A stretch of 45,999 bases of DNA from Amycolatopsis nivea (lineage in GTDB: Bacteria > Actinomycetota > Actinomycetes > Mycobacteriales > Pseudonocardiaceae), in the NCBI RefSeq assembly GCF_004522235.1, contig NZ_SDLT01000046.1, positions 1 through 45,999 on the forward strand. Direction: 5' to 3'. The position numbers and the translations under genes are program-made. Below are positions 8,055 through 17,138 of this stretch, piece by piece (position 1 is the first letter of the stretch; the number at the start of each line of letters is the position of its first letter). The notes beneath the pieces are model-generated. The model saw only the letters and a list, made by a program, of their open reading frames with translations, searched no databases and was not told the DNA's origin.

Positions 8055-8711
8055 TTATTGCTGGGGCGCGCCGCCCTTGCCGTACGGGTTGCACGCCGCG
8101 GTGCCGAGGTAGATGTCCCCGCTCGCCGGACCGCCTTGCGGGAACAGCTTCACGTGCACCGCGTGCGTGACCAGGCTGCCGTCGGCGGGCTGCGGCGTCA
8201 CGGTCTCGTTCAGCGTGATCGTGGCCAGCGCCGTGCCCGCCGCGCCGCCGGGGATCGTGACGCGGTAGTTCGCCGGGATCGACGACGGCACGGTGAAGCC
8301 GGAGACCTCGCCGATCGACATCGAACCGGTGCTGCCCGAATCGGTCGTGGTGGCGCAGCCGACCGAGTACGTGCGGACCTTCAGCTCCGGCCCGCCGTAC
8401 CGGGTGAGCAGGTCGGATTCGAACCGCTGCCCGCCGGTCTTCACGTCCGCGACCGGGCCCTTCCGTTCGCAGGTGGTGCCGCCGAATCCGAACACCGCGA
8501 CGTCGCCGGCCGCGCCGCCGGGGGTGCGCGCGGAGGCCGGTCCGTCGGCGTCGCACCGGGCCAGTTCGCCGGTGACGACGTGTTCGTGGTCCACCAGCAC
8601 GTCGAGGCTGCCCGCCGAGCCCCAGCCGGTGGAGGTCGGCGGACCGGCGTGCGCCACCGCCGGTGCCGTCGCTAGGAAAACCCCGGTGACCAGCAGGATC
8701 CGTCCGCGCAT
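8055..8711 (-). CDS. Secreted hypothetical protein
   Basis: This 218-residue protein has a clear Sec signal peptide: MRGRILLVTG, a hydrophobic core, then AVAHA before GPPTS (cleavage near residue 22). The ATG at 8711 is chosen for this reason; the frame runs further upstream to 8828 without a plausible signal. Paired cysteines (DGPAS..., FGGTTCERKG, YSVGCATTTD, GTAACNPYGKG) suggest disulfides in an extracellular beta-rich domain. I do not recognise a family. It is convergent with pncA and divergent from bioY. Confidence 0.75.
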   Translation of the reverse strand: MRGRILLVTGVFLATAPAVAHAGPPTSTGWGSAGSLDVLVDHEHVVTGELARCDADGPASARTPGGAAGDVAVFGFGGTTCERKGPVADVKTGGQRFESDLLTRYGGPELKVRTYSVGCATTTDSGSTGSMSIGEVSGFTVPSSIPANYRVTIPGGAAGTALATITLNETVTPQPADGSLVTHAVHVKLFPQGGPASGDIYLGTAACNPYGKGGAPQQ

Positions 8712-8898
8712 TCGCCCTGTCTCCCTTCGCCCGTGCTTCGACATCGGCAGCGCGGCAGGGGTCCCAAACGTCGACGGTCGCAGCTCACCCGGACGTGTGG
8801 CGGAAGACAGGGGTGGTGAGGAACGCAACTTGTCTCGTTCCGCCGCCTCGCTCGACGATAACCTGCCCGGACGTCCGTTTTCCGTGGTTGGAGGTCCC

Positions 8899-9489
8899 GT
8901 GTCGTCACTGTCTCTCCCGGCCCGCCGTCAGGTGCTGGCCGACCTCGTGCCCGGCACCCTGGTGCGCGACCTGGCGCTGGTCGCCGGCGGCGCCGTGCTC
9001 ACCGGCGCGGCCGCGCAGCTGGTCATCCCGCTTCCGGGCACGCCGGTGCCGATGACCGGCCAGACCTTCGCCGCGCTGCTCGTCGGCGCGACGCTCGGCA
9101 TGCGCCGCGGTGCGGCTTCGATGCTGCTGTACTTGCTCGTCGGCGCGGCCGGCGTCCCGTGGTTCCAGGGCGGCACGTCCGGGCTGTCCGGGGCCTCGGC
9201 GGGTTACATCGTCGGCTTCGTGTTCGCCGGTGCGCTCGTGGGCGCGCTCGCCCGCCGCGGCGGCGACCGCACCCCGCTGCGCATGGCGGGGACCATGGTG
9301 CTCGGCAATGTCGCGATCTACGCCTTCGGCGTGCCGTGGCTGATGGCCGTCACCGGCTTCGATCTCGCCACCGCTTTCGACAAGGGCGTCACGCCGTTTC
9401 TGATCGGTGACGTGCTGAAGACCGTGGTCGCGGCCGGCGTGCTGCCGCTCGCGTGGACCGCGGTTTCGCGCTTCCGCAAGGAAGACTGA
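8899..9489 (+). CDS. bioY: Biotin transporter BioY (ECF S-component)
   Basis: This 196-residue membrane protein has about six hydrophobic segments and BioY signatures: IPLPGTPVPMTGQTFAALLVGATLGMRRG near the N-terminus and LLYLLVGAAGVPWFQGGTSG, later GYIVGFVFAGALVG and FLIGDVLKTVVAAGVLP. BioY binds biotin and can work alone or with the ATPase/transmembrane pair BioMN, neither of which is nearby. I chose the GTG at 8899, preceded by GGAGG at 8890-8894; the longer open frame upstream runs through the divergent gene. Transcription is probably monocistronic. Confidence 0.92.
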   Translation: MSSLSLPARRQVLADLVPGTLVRDLALVAGGAVLTGAAAQLVIPLPGTPVPMTGQTFAALLVGATLGMRRGAASMLLYLLVGAAGVPWFQGGTSGLSGASAGYIVGFVFAGALVGALARRGGDRTPLRMAGTMVLGNVAIYAFGVPWLMAVTGFDLATAFDKGVTPFLIGDVLKTVVAAGVLPLAWTAVSRFRKED

Positions 9490-9580
9490 GCCGGATTTCC
9501 GGGAGCTTCGATCCGGCGCGAGGGGTCCGTTCGCGCCGGATCGAAGATCCTGTCGGACCCGGCGGCTATCGTGTCTCGCT

Positions 9581-11632
9581 GTGCCCGCCCGAACCGATTT
9601 CCCCGGCGTCCTCGAACTCCTCACCCACGCGGTGGAGTCCGTCGGCGGCGCTGAACGCCCCGGCCAGGTGAAGATGGCCGATGCCGTCGGCCACGCCATC
9701 CGCACCGGCGAACACCTCGCCGTGCAAGCGGGAACGGGCACCGGCAAATCGCTGGCGTACCTCGTGCCCGCGATCCGGCACGCGGTGGAGAAAGACACCA
9801 CCGTCGTCGTCTCCACGGCCACCATCGCGTTGCAGCGCCAGCTGGTCGACCGCGATCTCCCGCGCCTGGCGAAGGCGCTCAAGAAGCCGCTCGGGCGCGA
9901 ACCGACTTTCGCGATCCTCAAGGGCCGCCGCAACTACCTGTGCCTGCACCGGCTCGACACCGGCCCGGCCGACGAGCCCGAGGACGCGCAGCTGTTCGAC
10001 CCGTTCGCGGTGTCCCGGCTGGGCAAGGAAGTCACGCGGCTGCACGAGTGGACGTCGGACACCGAAACCGGCGACCGCGACGAACTGGTGCCCGGCGTCT
10101 CCGACCAGGCATGGCGGCAGGTTTCCGTCACCGCAAGGGAATGTCTCGGCGCCGCGAAGTGCCCGGTCGGCACCGATTGCTTCGCCGAACGCGCGCGAGC
10201 CGAAGCGGGTCGTGCCGATGTCGTGGTCACCAACCACGCGCTGCTGGCCATCGACGCGTTGCAGGGCTACCAGGTGCTGCCGGACCACGACCTGGTGATC
10301 ATCGACGAGGCGCACGACCTGGTCGACCGGGTCACCTCGGTCGCGACCGGCGAACTCACCAGCGCCATGGTGTCGGCCGCCGCGCGGCGCTGCGGAAAGC
10401 TGATGGACGCGGGCATCGCGGACCGGCTGCTGGAGTCGTCCGACGGCCTCGCGCTGATCCTCGACGACATCCCGGCCGGAAGGCTCGACGCGCTGCCCCG
10501 CCCGTTGCAGGGCGCGATCCCGGCGGTGCGCGACGCGGCGAAGGAATGCCTCACCGCGCTGGGCTCGGATCGCAAGGAAGACGTCGGCGAGGCCACCGCG
10601 CGCAAACTGGCGCGGTCGCTGCTCGAAGAAGTGCACGACACCGCGGTCCGGCTGCTCGACGCGTACGACGAGGATCTGGCGCACCAACGCGACGTCGTGT
10701 GGCTGACCGGCGACAAGTATTCGGCGAACCCGCGTCCGCCCGCGTTGAAGGTCGCGCCGCTGGGCGTCGCGGGGCTGTTGCGGGAGCGCGTGTTCAACCA
10801 GCACACCACCGTGCTGACCTCGGCGACGCTCACCCTCGGCGGCGAATTCGACACGATGGCACGGCAATGGGGCCTCCCGCCGAGCGGCCCGCGCGTGGTG
10901 AAGTCGCCAGGCACGGCCACCGACAAGGAAGCCCCGTCGGACGAGGACAGCGGCCCGAAGTGGACCGGACTGGACGTCGGCTCGCCGTTCGACCACCGCC
11001 GCAACGGCATCCTCTACCTCGCCAAGCACCTGCCGCCGCCCGGCCGCGACGGACTCGCGGAGTCCACAATGGACGAACTGGCCGGACTGGTCGAAGCCGC
11101 GGGCGGCCGTACGCTGGGCCTGTTCTCCTCGATGCGCGCGGCGAAACAGGCCGCGGAGGCCATGCGGGAACGGCTCGACCACCCGATCCTCTGCCAGGGC
11201 GACGACGCCACGCCGTTGCTGGTGCGGCAATTCGCCGAAGACGCGCGCACCTGCCTGTTCGGCACGCTCACGCTGTGGCAGGGCGTGGACGTGCCCGGGC
11301 CGTCGCTGCAGCTCGTGGTGGTGGACCGGATCCCGTTCCCCCGTCCGGACGATCCGGTGTCCTCCGCACGCCAGCGCGCGGTGGAAGCCCGAGGCGGCAA
11401 CGGATTCCTCACCGTCGCCGCGACGCACGCCGCGTTGCTGCTGGCACAGGGCACCGGACGGCTGCACCGCTCGGTCACCGACCGCGGCGTAGTGGCCGTA
11501 CTGGATTCCCGGCTGGCCACCGCCCGCTACGGCGGTTTCCTGCGCGCGTCGCTGCCGCCGTTCTGGCCGACAACAGATCCGCAGGTCGCACGCGACGCAC
11601 TGAAGCGCCTCGACGCGGCCGCGCCCGCCTGA
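9581..11632 (+). CDS. dinG: ATP-dependent DNA helicase, DinG/XPD family
   Basis: This 683-residue superfamily 2 helicase has Walker A QAGTGTGKSLAYLVP near residue 50, motif II IDEAHDL, and the C-terminal motif around LLLAQGTGRLHRS. Cysteines in NYLCLHR and in ECLGAAKCPVGTDC match the four-cysteine 4Fe-4S cluster domain of XPD/DinG helicases. The enzyme unwinds forked or R-loop DNA in repair. The start is a GTG at 9581. It is the counterpart of Rv1329c in the conserved block, although bioY and a secreted-protein gene intervene here. Confidence 0.92.
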   Translation: MPARTDFPGVLELLTHAVESVGGAERPGQVKMADAVGHAIRTGEHLAVQAGTGTGKSLAYLVPAIRHAVEKDTTVVVSTATIALQRQLVDRDLPRLAKALKKPLGREPTFAILKGRRNYLCLHRLDTGPADEPEDAQLFDPFAVSRLGKEVTRLHEWTSDTETGDRDELVPGVSDQAWRQVSVTARECLGAAKCPVGTDCFAERARAEAGRADVVVTNHALLAIDALQGYQVLPDHDLVIIDEAHDLVDRVTSVATGELTSAMVSAAARRCGKLMDAGIADRLLESSDGLALILDDIPAGRLDALPRPLQGAIPAVRDAAKECLTALGSDRKEDVGEATARKLARSLLEEVHDTAVRLLDAYDEDLAHQRDVVWLTGDKYSANPRPPALKVAPLGVAGLLRERVFNQHTTVLTSATLTLGGEFDTMARQWGLPPSGPRVVKSPGTATDKEAPSDEDSGPKWTGLDVGSPFDHRRNGILYLAKHLPPPGRDGLAESTMDELAGLVEAAGGRTLGLFSSMRAAKQAAEAMRERLDHPILCQGDDATPLLVRQFAEDARTCLFGTLTLWQGVDVPGPSLQLVVVDRIPFPRPDDPVSSARQRAVEARGGNGFLTVAATHAALLLAQGTGRLHRSVTDRGVVAVLDSRLATARYGGFLRASLPPFWPTTDPQVARDALKRLDAAAPA

Positions 11633-11689
11633 CCGAGCGAACCGGACAGGCGGGTACGGTGAGTGGAACGAACACGACAGGGAGCACCG

Positions 11690-12022
11690 TTGACCCAGGA
11701 TTCGTCCAGCGCCCAATCCCGGACCGTCAGTGTTGACGACACCGGGGTCCGGCGCCGGCTCGCCGATGGCAGCGAAGAAGCTGTGACGTGGTCGGACCTG
11801 CAATCCGTCATGGTGAGAGTCATCCCGGACGGCCCCTGGAACGAAGACGTCTTCTTCATGCTGGTCGGCAACGACGGCAAAGGCACCGCGGTCCCGAGCG
11901 GCGACCCGGCCGCGGACGCCCTCATCGAACGCCTGCAGACCTTGCCCGGCTTCGACAACGAGAAGTTCATCGAGGCGATGACCACGGACGCCGACCAGGC
12001 GTACGTGGTGTGGCAAAGCTGA
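11690..12022 (+). CDS. Conserved hypothetical protein
   Basis: This 110-residue acidic protein of unknown function has the segments VTWSDLQSVMVRVIPDGPWNEDVFFMLVG, then GDPAADALIERLQTLPGFDNEKFIEAM. This layout resembles small actinobacterial proteins of alternating strands and helices, and no catalytic motif is visible. I chose the TTG at 11690 because AGGGAG lies at a good distance upstream (about 11679-11684). The frame also opens with an ATG at 11663. The gene is 57 bp downstream of dinG on the same strand and may share its transcript. Confidence 0.65.
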   Translation: MTQDSSSAQSRTVSVDDTGVRRRLADGSEEAVTWSDLQSVMVRVIPDGPWNEDVFFMLVGNDGKGTAVPSGDPAADALIERLQTLPGFDNEKFIEAMTTDADQAYVVWQS

Positions 12023-12289
12023 ACCGGATCAGCTCGACGCCGGGTTGCTTTTGCTGAAAGCGACCCGGCAGGGAAGCCTTGCTGGGCAAGGGTTGGCGCT
12101 CCGCGGGTTTCGGTTTCAGCGGCTCTGCTGTGGCCGGCAGGAGCGGCTCGGCAGGCATGACCTTCCGCGCCGCTCCACCGCAGACCTTCGTCGGCCGCTT
12201 GACTGCGCGACTCACGAACCGCCCGTCGCAGCCTGACATCCTTGCCACGAAGCGCCCACTAGCGCGATTCGACGGCCCACCGCTGAGAC

Positions 12290-12694
12290 TCAGGCAGTCG
12301 GGAAAGTCTCCGTCACCGGAATCGCCTTCTTCAGCGTCCGGCTCACCGTGCACAGCCGCTCGATCGCCCGGTCCACCGCGCCCGCCAGCGCCTCCCGCTG
12401 GGTTTCGTCCAGCGCCGACACGTCGACGTCGAACGCGACGTGCACCGCGTCCAGTTCCGAAGCTCCCTCGCGCCGGTCGGCGGTCACGGAGACCCGGAAC
12501 TTCGAGTCCTCGCCCACCCGCCGCGTGATCAGCTGTTCCGCCGTCACCGCGGAGCAGCCCGCCGCCGCGATCTGCAGCAGTTCCGCCGGGGAGAACGCGC
12601 CCTCCGCGCCGGCCCGGCCCAGTCGTACTTCCGCGCCGCGCTCGTTGCGGCCTACGAAACTGTGCGTGCCTTCGCGCTGTACTTCCAAGGTCAT
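12290..12694 (-). CDS. OsmC/Ohr family protein
   Basis: This 134-residue protein has the OsmC fold signature: SPAELLQIAAAGCSAVTAEQL, with a cysteine after a helix, and the C-terminal IERLCTVSRTLKKAIPV, where the second cysteine lies in the usual peroxidatic/resolving pair. Such proteins reduce organic hydroperoxides with a thiol pair. The ATG at 12694 (MTLEVQREG) gives the normal family length; upstream codons to 12736 are probably untranslated. The 267 bp between this stop and 12022 contain only a weak GCTTT/AAAGC hairpin (12047-12061) and no convincing gene. Confidence 0.85.
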   Translation of the reverse strand: MTLEVQREGTHSFVGRNERGAEVRLGRAGAEGAFSPAELLQIAAAGCSAVTAEQLITRRVGEDSKFRVSVTADRREGASELDAVHVAFDVDVSALDETQREALAGAVDRAIERLCTVSRTLKKAIPVTETFPTA

Positions 12695-12745
12695 CCGAGA
12701 CGCCTTTCCACCCGTCGGGTCACTGCATTGGCGCAACCGCGCGGG

Positions 12746-13519
12746 TCACGCCGATGTTCCGGGCTGCTGCGCCAGCACGGTGATCGTGCCGGGATCGACC
12801 TCGGTGAATCCCGCGTCGCGGACGGCGATGACGCGGTTGTCCCGCCAGCCCGCCTCCGGGTCCTCGACCGGGCACAGCTCCTTCCACCGGGCCGGGCTGG
12901 GCGTGCGGACCGCGACCCGGTAGTCCTTCGCCGCCCAGGCCGCCAGTTCGTCGTCCGGCAGCAGTGCCGCGAGGATCATCGTGGCGTGCCCGACCTGCGC
13001 GGACGCCTTGCCGACGGTCATCGGGACGTCCGGGTTCAGCATCACCAACGGGACGTCCGCCGGGGCCGGGCCGGGCGTGTCGGCGGGCAGTTCGCTGCCG
13101 GAGATCTGCAGTCGCGAGACCTCTTTCGGGGCCTGCCTGACCAGCCCGGGCACGAGCGCCCGCGCCTGCGCGCCGTCCACCTCGATCGTGATTCCCGGCT
13201 GGTCGAGCACCGCCTGCCAGTGCGCGCCACGAGCCCGGCGCGCGACCTTCCGGATGCGGTTGTCGAGCCACGTGTGCACCGGCTCGGCCCATTCGCCGCC
13301 GGGCTGGACGCGGTCGTCCAGGCACACCGCCAGCGCCGCCGCGGCCGCCGCTTCGAGCAGTGCGGTGCGGCCGGGCGGTTCGGCGCGTTCGATCCGCAGG
13401 ATGATCGGCATCGCGCGGACCTCGTCCGGGTTCTCGTCGGACGTGTCCGAGGTGTCCTCGGCGGGCAGCCCGAGCCACGAGGCGTACCGGGCGCGCAGCG
13501 GTTCGAGCAGCGGGTTCAC
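12746..13519 (-). CDS. Peptidyl-tRNA hydrolase, PTH2 family
   Basis: In this 257-residue protein the C-terminal ~120 residues match the PTH2 (Bit1-like) fold: PLVMLNPDVPMTVGKASAQVGHATM, then YRVAVRTPSPARWKEL and IAVRDAGFTEVDPGTITVLA. PTH2 enzymes release peptidyl-tRNAs from stalled translation. The N-terminal ~130 residues are an actinobacterial extension of unknown role, with a short acidic stretch (DTSDTSDENPDE). The GTG at 13519 overlaps the serB stop as GTGA, so the two genes are coupled. Confidence 0.8.
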   Translation of the reverse strand: MNPLLEPLRARYASWLGLPAEDTSDTSDENPDEVRAMPIILRIERAEPPGRTALLEAAAAAALAVCLDDRVQPGGEWAEPVHTWLDNRIRKVARRARGAHWQAVLDQPGITIEVDGAQARALVPGLVRQAPKEVSRLQISGSELPADTPGPAPADVPLVMLNPDVPMTVGKASAQVGHATMILAALLPDDELAAWAAKDYRVAVRTPSPARWKELCPVEDPEAGWRDNRVIAVRDAGFTEVDPGTITVLAQQPGTSA

Positions 13520-14745
13520 GGGCGGGCCAGTTCGAGTCCGTCGGCCGCGTCCGCCGCCTCGACCTCGGCGCGCGTGACGCCGAGGACGAACAGCACCGCG
13601 TCGAGGTACGGGTGCGAGAGCGCGGTGTCGGCGACCTCGCGCAGCGCGGGCTTGGCGTTGAACGCGACGCCCATGCCGGCCGCGGCCAGCATGTCGATGT
13701 CGTTGGCCCCGTCCCCGACCGCGACGCACGCGCCCAGCGGGATCCCGTACTCCCCAGCGAACCGGCGCAGCGCGGTCGCCTTGCCCGCCCGGTCCACAAT
13801 GTCGCCGACCACGCGGCCGGTGAGTTTGCCGTCCACGACTTCCAGTTCGTTGGCCGCCGCGAAGTCGAGGCCGAGGTCGTCCACGAGATGGTCGATGACC
13901 TGGGTAAACCCGCCGGAGACGACGCCGCAGCGGAAGCCCATGCGCTTGAGCGTGCGCACGGTCGTGCGGGCCCCCGGGGTCAGCTCGAGCTTCGCCGCGA
14001 CCTCGTCCATCACGCTGGCGGGCAGCCCGGCCAGCAGCGAAACGCGCCGCTCCAGCGACTCGGCGAAGTTCAGCTCGCCGCGCATCGCGGCCTCGGTGAT
14101 CTCGCGGACCTGCTCCTCGACCCCGGCGTACGCACCGAGCATCTCGATGACCTCGCCCTGCACGAGCGTGGAGTCGACGTCGAAGACCACCAGCCGCTTC
14201 GCCCGGCGCGTGATGCCCGCGCGCTCGACGGCGACGTCAATGTTGGCCTCGGACGCCGCGTCGGCCAGCATGGACCGCAGTTCGGCGTCCGTTTCCTCGG
14301 TGTCTTCGCGCACCGAGACGTACAGCTCGAGCCCGGTCACCGGGTAGTCGGCGACGCTGCGGATCGAGTCGATGTTCGCCCCGACGCCCGCCAGCCGCCG
14401 CGCGATCTCGGAGAACGCCCGCGCGGTCACCGGACGCCCGAGCAGGACGAGCACGTGCGACGAATCGCGCCGGCCGAGCGCGAACGGGTCCGCGCCGATC
14501 GCGTCGCCGATCCGGACCTCGACCTCCATGCCGACGGTCGCCATCGCCTGCTCGACGGACTCCTGGAGCCCCTCCGGGTCGCGGTAGACGCCGGCGAGCA
14601 CGCCGAGCACGAGCTGCCCGCGGATGACCACCTGCTCGATGTCGAGCACGTCCACGTCGTGCCGGGTGAGCACGGCGAACAGCACGGACGAGACCCCGGG
14701 CTTGTCCGGACCGGTCGTGGTGATGAGGACGGGAGTCTGGCTCAC
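13516..14745 (-). CDS. serB: Phosphoserine phosphatase SerB
   Basis: This 409-residue HAD-superfamily enzyme performs the last step of serine synthesis. Two N-terminal ACT-like domains (residues ~5-160) precede the HAD core with DVDSTLVQGEVIEML, GVVSGGFTQVI and VGDGANDIDML. This is the architecture of mycobacterial SerB2, where serine feedback acts through the ACT domains. I start at the GTG at 14745 (VSQTPVLITTTG), where the ACT fold begins, preceded by GAGGG; an upstream GTG at 14775 would add ten unstructured residues. It lies downstream of ctaD, as in M. tuberculosis, but separated by a terminator. Confidence 0.95.
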   Translation of the reverse strand: MSQTPVLITTTGPDKPGVSSVLFAVLTRHDVDVLDIEQVVIRGQLVLGVLAGVYRDPEGLQESVEQAMATVGMEVEVRIGDAIGADPFALGRRDSSHVLVLLGRPVTARAFSEIARRLAGVGANIDSIRSVADYPVTGLELYVSVREDTEETDAELRSMLADAASEANIDVAVERAGITRRAKRLVVFDVDSTLVQGEVIEMLGAYAGVEEQVREITEAAMRGELNFAESLERRVSLLAGLPASVMDEVAAKLELTPGARTTVRTLKRMGFRCGVVSGGFTQVIDHLVDDLGLDFAAANELEVVDGKLTGRVVGDIVDRAGKATALRRFAGEYGIPLGACVAVGDGANDIDMLAAAGMGVAFNAKPALREVADTALSHPYLDAVLFVLGVTRAEVEAADAADGLELARP

Positions 14746-15159
14746 TGGTTCGGTATCCCTCGTTCGTCTCGGCACCGACGCTTAGGCCACGGCGAGTCGG
14801 CACGCCCAGTCTGGCCTCCCGCGGCGGCGGGCAGAACGCCCCCGTGCCGTGCTTCACACCGCCGGTGCCACGAACGGGCGATGAGCGACGCTGGGCGGGT
14901 CGGATGAGGCCGGGTGAGCGGCGGGGTCAGGCGCGCGCGGCGGACGGCTAAGAGTCCACGGGCAGGTGCGGCACGGGCAGTCCTCAGCGACGGCAGGCGG
15001 GCGGCTCGGGCAGCCGAGAGGTCTCCGCCGAGAGCAGGTCGAGCGGCAGCGGACCGGCCGCGCGAACGGTGCTCGGGCTAGGTCTGGCGGCCCAGTCGGT
15101 CCGCGGGAGCCTTTACGCCGGTTTCAGCCAGCCGAGCCCAGCCACGGCACTCCGGGCGC
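14746..15159. other. Intergenic region upstream of serB
   Basis: About 414 bp between the ctaD terminator and the serB start hold no open frame I would call a gene. The segment is G/C-rich with short imperfect repeats of GGCAG/GCCGAG type. It must contain the serB promoter, but I see no clear -35/-10 pair. Confidence 0.5.
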
Positions 15160-15207
15160 AAAAACGGCGCGTGCCCGGCCGAGAGAAACTTCGACCGGGC
15201 ACGCGCC
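15160..15207 (-). terminator. Rho-independent terminator of ctaD
   Basis: On the minus strand, 23 bp after the ctaD stop, GGCGCGTGCCCGG (complement of 15195-15207) pairs perfectly over 13 bp with CCGGGCACGCGCC (complement of 15166-15178) around a 16-nt loop. One base later there are five Ts (15160-15164). This is the best intrinsic terminator in the window. Confidence 0.9.
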
Positions 15208-15230
15208 GGGCACATCCTGCGAGCGCTGGG

Positions 15231-17003
15231 TTACTGCTCGCTCGCGTTGTCCTTGCTGTGGTCGCCCGGCATGGTGGCGTCCACGAGCTTCTGCGACGGG
15301 GCCCCGACGTGCTTGGCCTTGCCGAAGAAGCCGATCTCGCCTTCCGCGTGGAGGCGTTCGACCATGTGCGGGTAGTGCAGTTCGAACGCCGGCCGCTCGG
15401 AGCGGATCCGGGGCAGTTCGGTGAAGTTGTGCCGCGGCGGCGGGCAGGACGTGGCCCACTCGAGCGAGTTGCCGTAGCCCCACGGGTCGTCGACCGTGAC
15501 GATCTCGCCGTACCGGTAGCTCTTGAACACGTTCCAGATGAACGGCAGCGTGGACGCACCGAGGATGTACGCGCCGATCGTGGAAATCGTGTTCAGCGTG
15601 GTGAACCCGTCGCTGGCCAGGTAGTCCGCGTAACGCCGCGGCATGCCTTCCGCGCCCAGCCAGTGCTGGACCAGGAACGTGGTGTGGAAGCCGATGAACG
15701 TGGTCCAGAAGTGCCACTTCCCGAGCTTCTCGTCCATCATCCGGCCGGTGATCTTCGGGAACCAGAAGTAGATCCCGGCGAAGGTCGCGAACACGATCGT
15801 GCCGTAGAGGACGTAGTGGAAGTGCGCCACCACGAAGTAGCTGTCCGACACGTGGAAGTCGATCGCCGGGGCGGCCAGCATGATGCCGGTCAGACCGCCG
15901 AAGAGGAAGGTGACGATGAAGCCCATCGAGAAGATCATCGGCGTCTCGAAGGACAGCTGGCCCTTCCACATCGTGCCGATCCAGTTGAAGAACTTCACGC
16001 CGGTCGGGACCGCGATGAGGAACGTCATGAAGGAGAAGAACGGCAGCAGGACCGCGCCGGTCGCGTACATGTGGTGCGCCCACACCGCCACCGACAGCGC
16101 CGCGATCGACAGCGTCGCGAACACCAGGCCCTTGTAGCCGAACACCGGCTTGCGGCTGAAGACCGGGAAGATCTCCGACACGATCCCGAAGAACGGCAGC
16201 GCGACGATATAGACCTCGGGATGGCCGAAGAACCAGAACAGGTGCTGCCACAGGATCACCCCGCCGTTGGCCGGGTCGAACACGTGGGCGCCGAGATGCC
16301 GGTCCGCCATCAGGCCGAACAGGGCCGCGGTGAGGATCGGGAACGCGAGCAGGATCAGGATGCTCGTGATCAGGATGTTCCAGGTGAAGATCGGCATCCG
16401 GTACATCGTCATGCCCGGTGCGCGCAGGCAGACCACCGTGGTGATCATGTTGACCGCGCCGAGAATCGTGCCCAGACCGGACACCGCCAGGCCCGCGATC
16501 CACAGGTCGGCTCCGACGCCGGGCGAGTGGATGGCGTCCGAGAGCGGCGTGTAGGCGAACCAGCCGAAGTCGGCGGCGCCGCCGGGCGTCAGGAAGCCGG
16601 ACAGCACGATCAGGCTGCCGAACAGGAACAGCCAGTAGGAGAACGCGTTCAGCCGCGGGAACGCCACGTCGGGCGAGCCGATCTGCAGCGGCAGGACGAA
16701 GTTCGCGAACCCGAAGAGGCTCGGCGTCGCGTACAGCAGCAGCATCACCGTGCCGTGCATGGTGAACAGCTGGTTGTACTGCTCCTGGGACAGGAACTGC
16801 TGCCCGGGCTGGGCGAGCTCCGTCCGGATGAGCATGGCCATCGCGCCGCCGATCATGAAGAAGGCGAACGACGAGACCAGATACATGATCCCGATCTGCT
16901 TGTGGTCCGTCGTGCGGAACAACCGCAGCAGGTACGAACCCTTTGCCGTCTCGCGCGCGGGATACGGGCGCGTCGCGATCGGCTTGGGGGCTACGGCCGT
17001 CAC
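15231..17003 (-). CDS. ctaD: Cytochrome c oxidase subunit I (aa3 type)
   Basis: This 590-residue integral membrane protein of the respiratory chain contains the heme a, heme a3 and CuB sites and reduces oxygen while pumping protons. Hallmarks are HGTVMLLLYATPSLFGFANF, WQHLFWFFGHPEVYIVALPFFGI (the cross-linked His-Tyr region), HHMYATG, and HFHYVLYGTIVFA with the heme histidines. About 12 membrane segments are evident. I start at the GTG at 17003 because GGAGG lies 5 bases upstream; the frame opens at an upstream ATG at 17018. The gene stands alone with its own terminator. Confidence 0.97.
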   Translation of the reverse strand: MTAVAPKPIATRPYPARETAKGSYLLRLFRTTDHKQIGIMYLVSSFAFFMIGGAMAMLIRTELAQPGQQFLSQEQYNQLFTMHGTVMLLLYATPSLFGFANFVLPLQIGSPDVAFPRLNAFSYWLFLFGSLIVLSGFLTPGGAADFGWFAYTPLSDAIHSPGVGADLWIAGLAVSGLGTILGAVNMITTVVCLRAPGMTMYRMPIFTWNILITSILILLAFPILTAALFGLMADRHLGAHVFDPANGGVILWQHLFWFFGHPEVYIVALPFFGIVSEIFPVFSRKPVFGYKGLVFATLSIAALSVAVWAHHMYATGAVLLPFFSFMTFLIAVPTGVKFFNWIGTMWKGQLSFETPMIFSMGFIVTFLFGGLTGIMLAAPAIDFHVSDSYFVVAHFHYVLYGTIVFATFAGIYFWFPKITGRMMDEKLGKWHFWTTFIGFHTTFLVQHWLGAEGMPRRYADYLASDGFTTLNTISTIGAYILGASTLPFIWNVFKSYRYGEIVTVDDPWGYGNSLEWATSCPPPRHNFTELPRIRSERPAFELHYPHMVERLHAEGEIGFFGKAKHVGAPSQKLVDATMPGDHSKDNASEQ

Positions 17004-17138
17004 TCCTGCCTCCAACACTGCAACCTTGTGGTGGTCAACTTCGGGGCGCTCGGGCTCAGGCGGGCCTGATCCGGGCGGTCAAGGGGATCGTAGCCCTCGG
17101 TACCGACAGTCGCTCGCACCGGCTGCTTAGATCACCGC

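Noticed and set aside
9566..12016. An 816-codon antisense frame over the DinG gene, and similar long antisense frames elsewhere (34500-36323 plus, 37981-40404 plus, 15069-17069 plus).
   Set aside because: Their composition is dominated by Arg, Gln, His and Gly, as expected for the antisense frame of high-GC genes. The opposite strand encodes recognisable enzymes.
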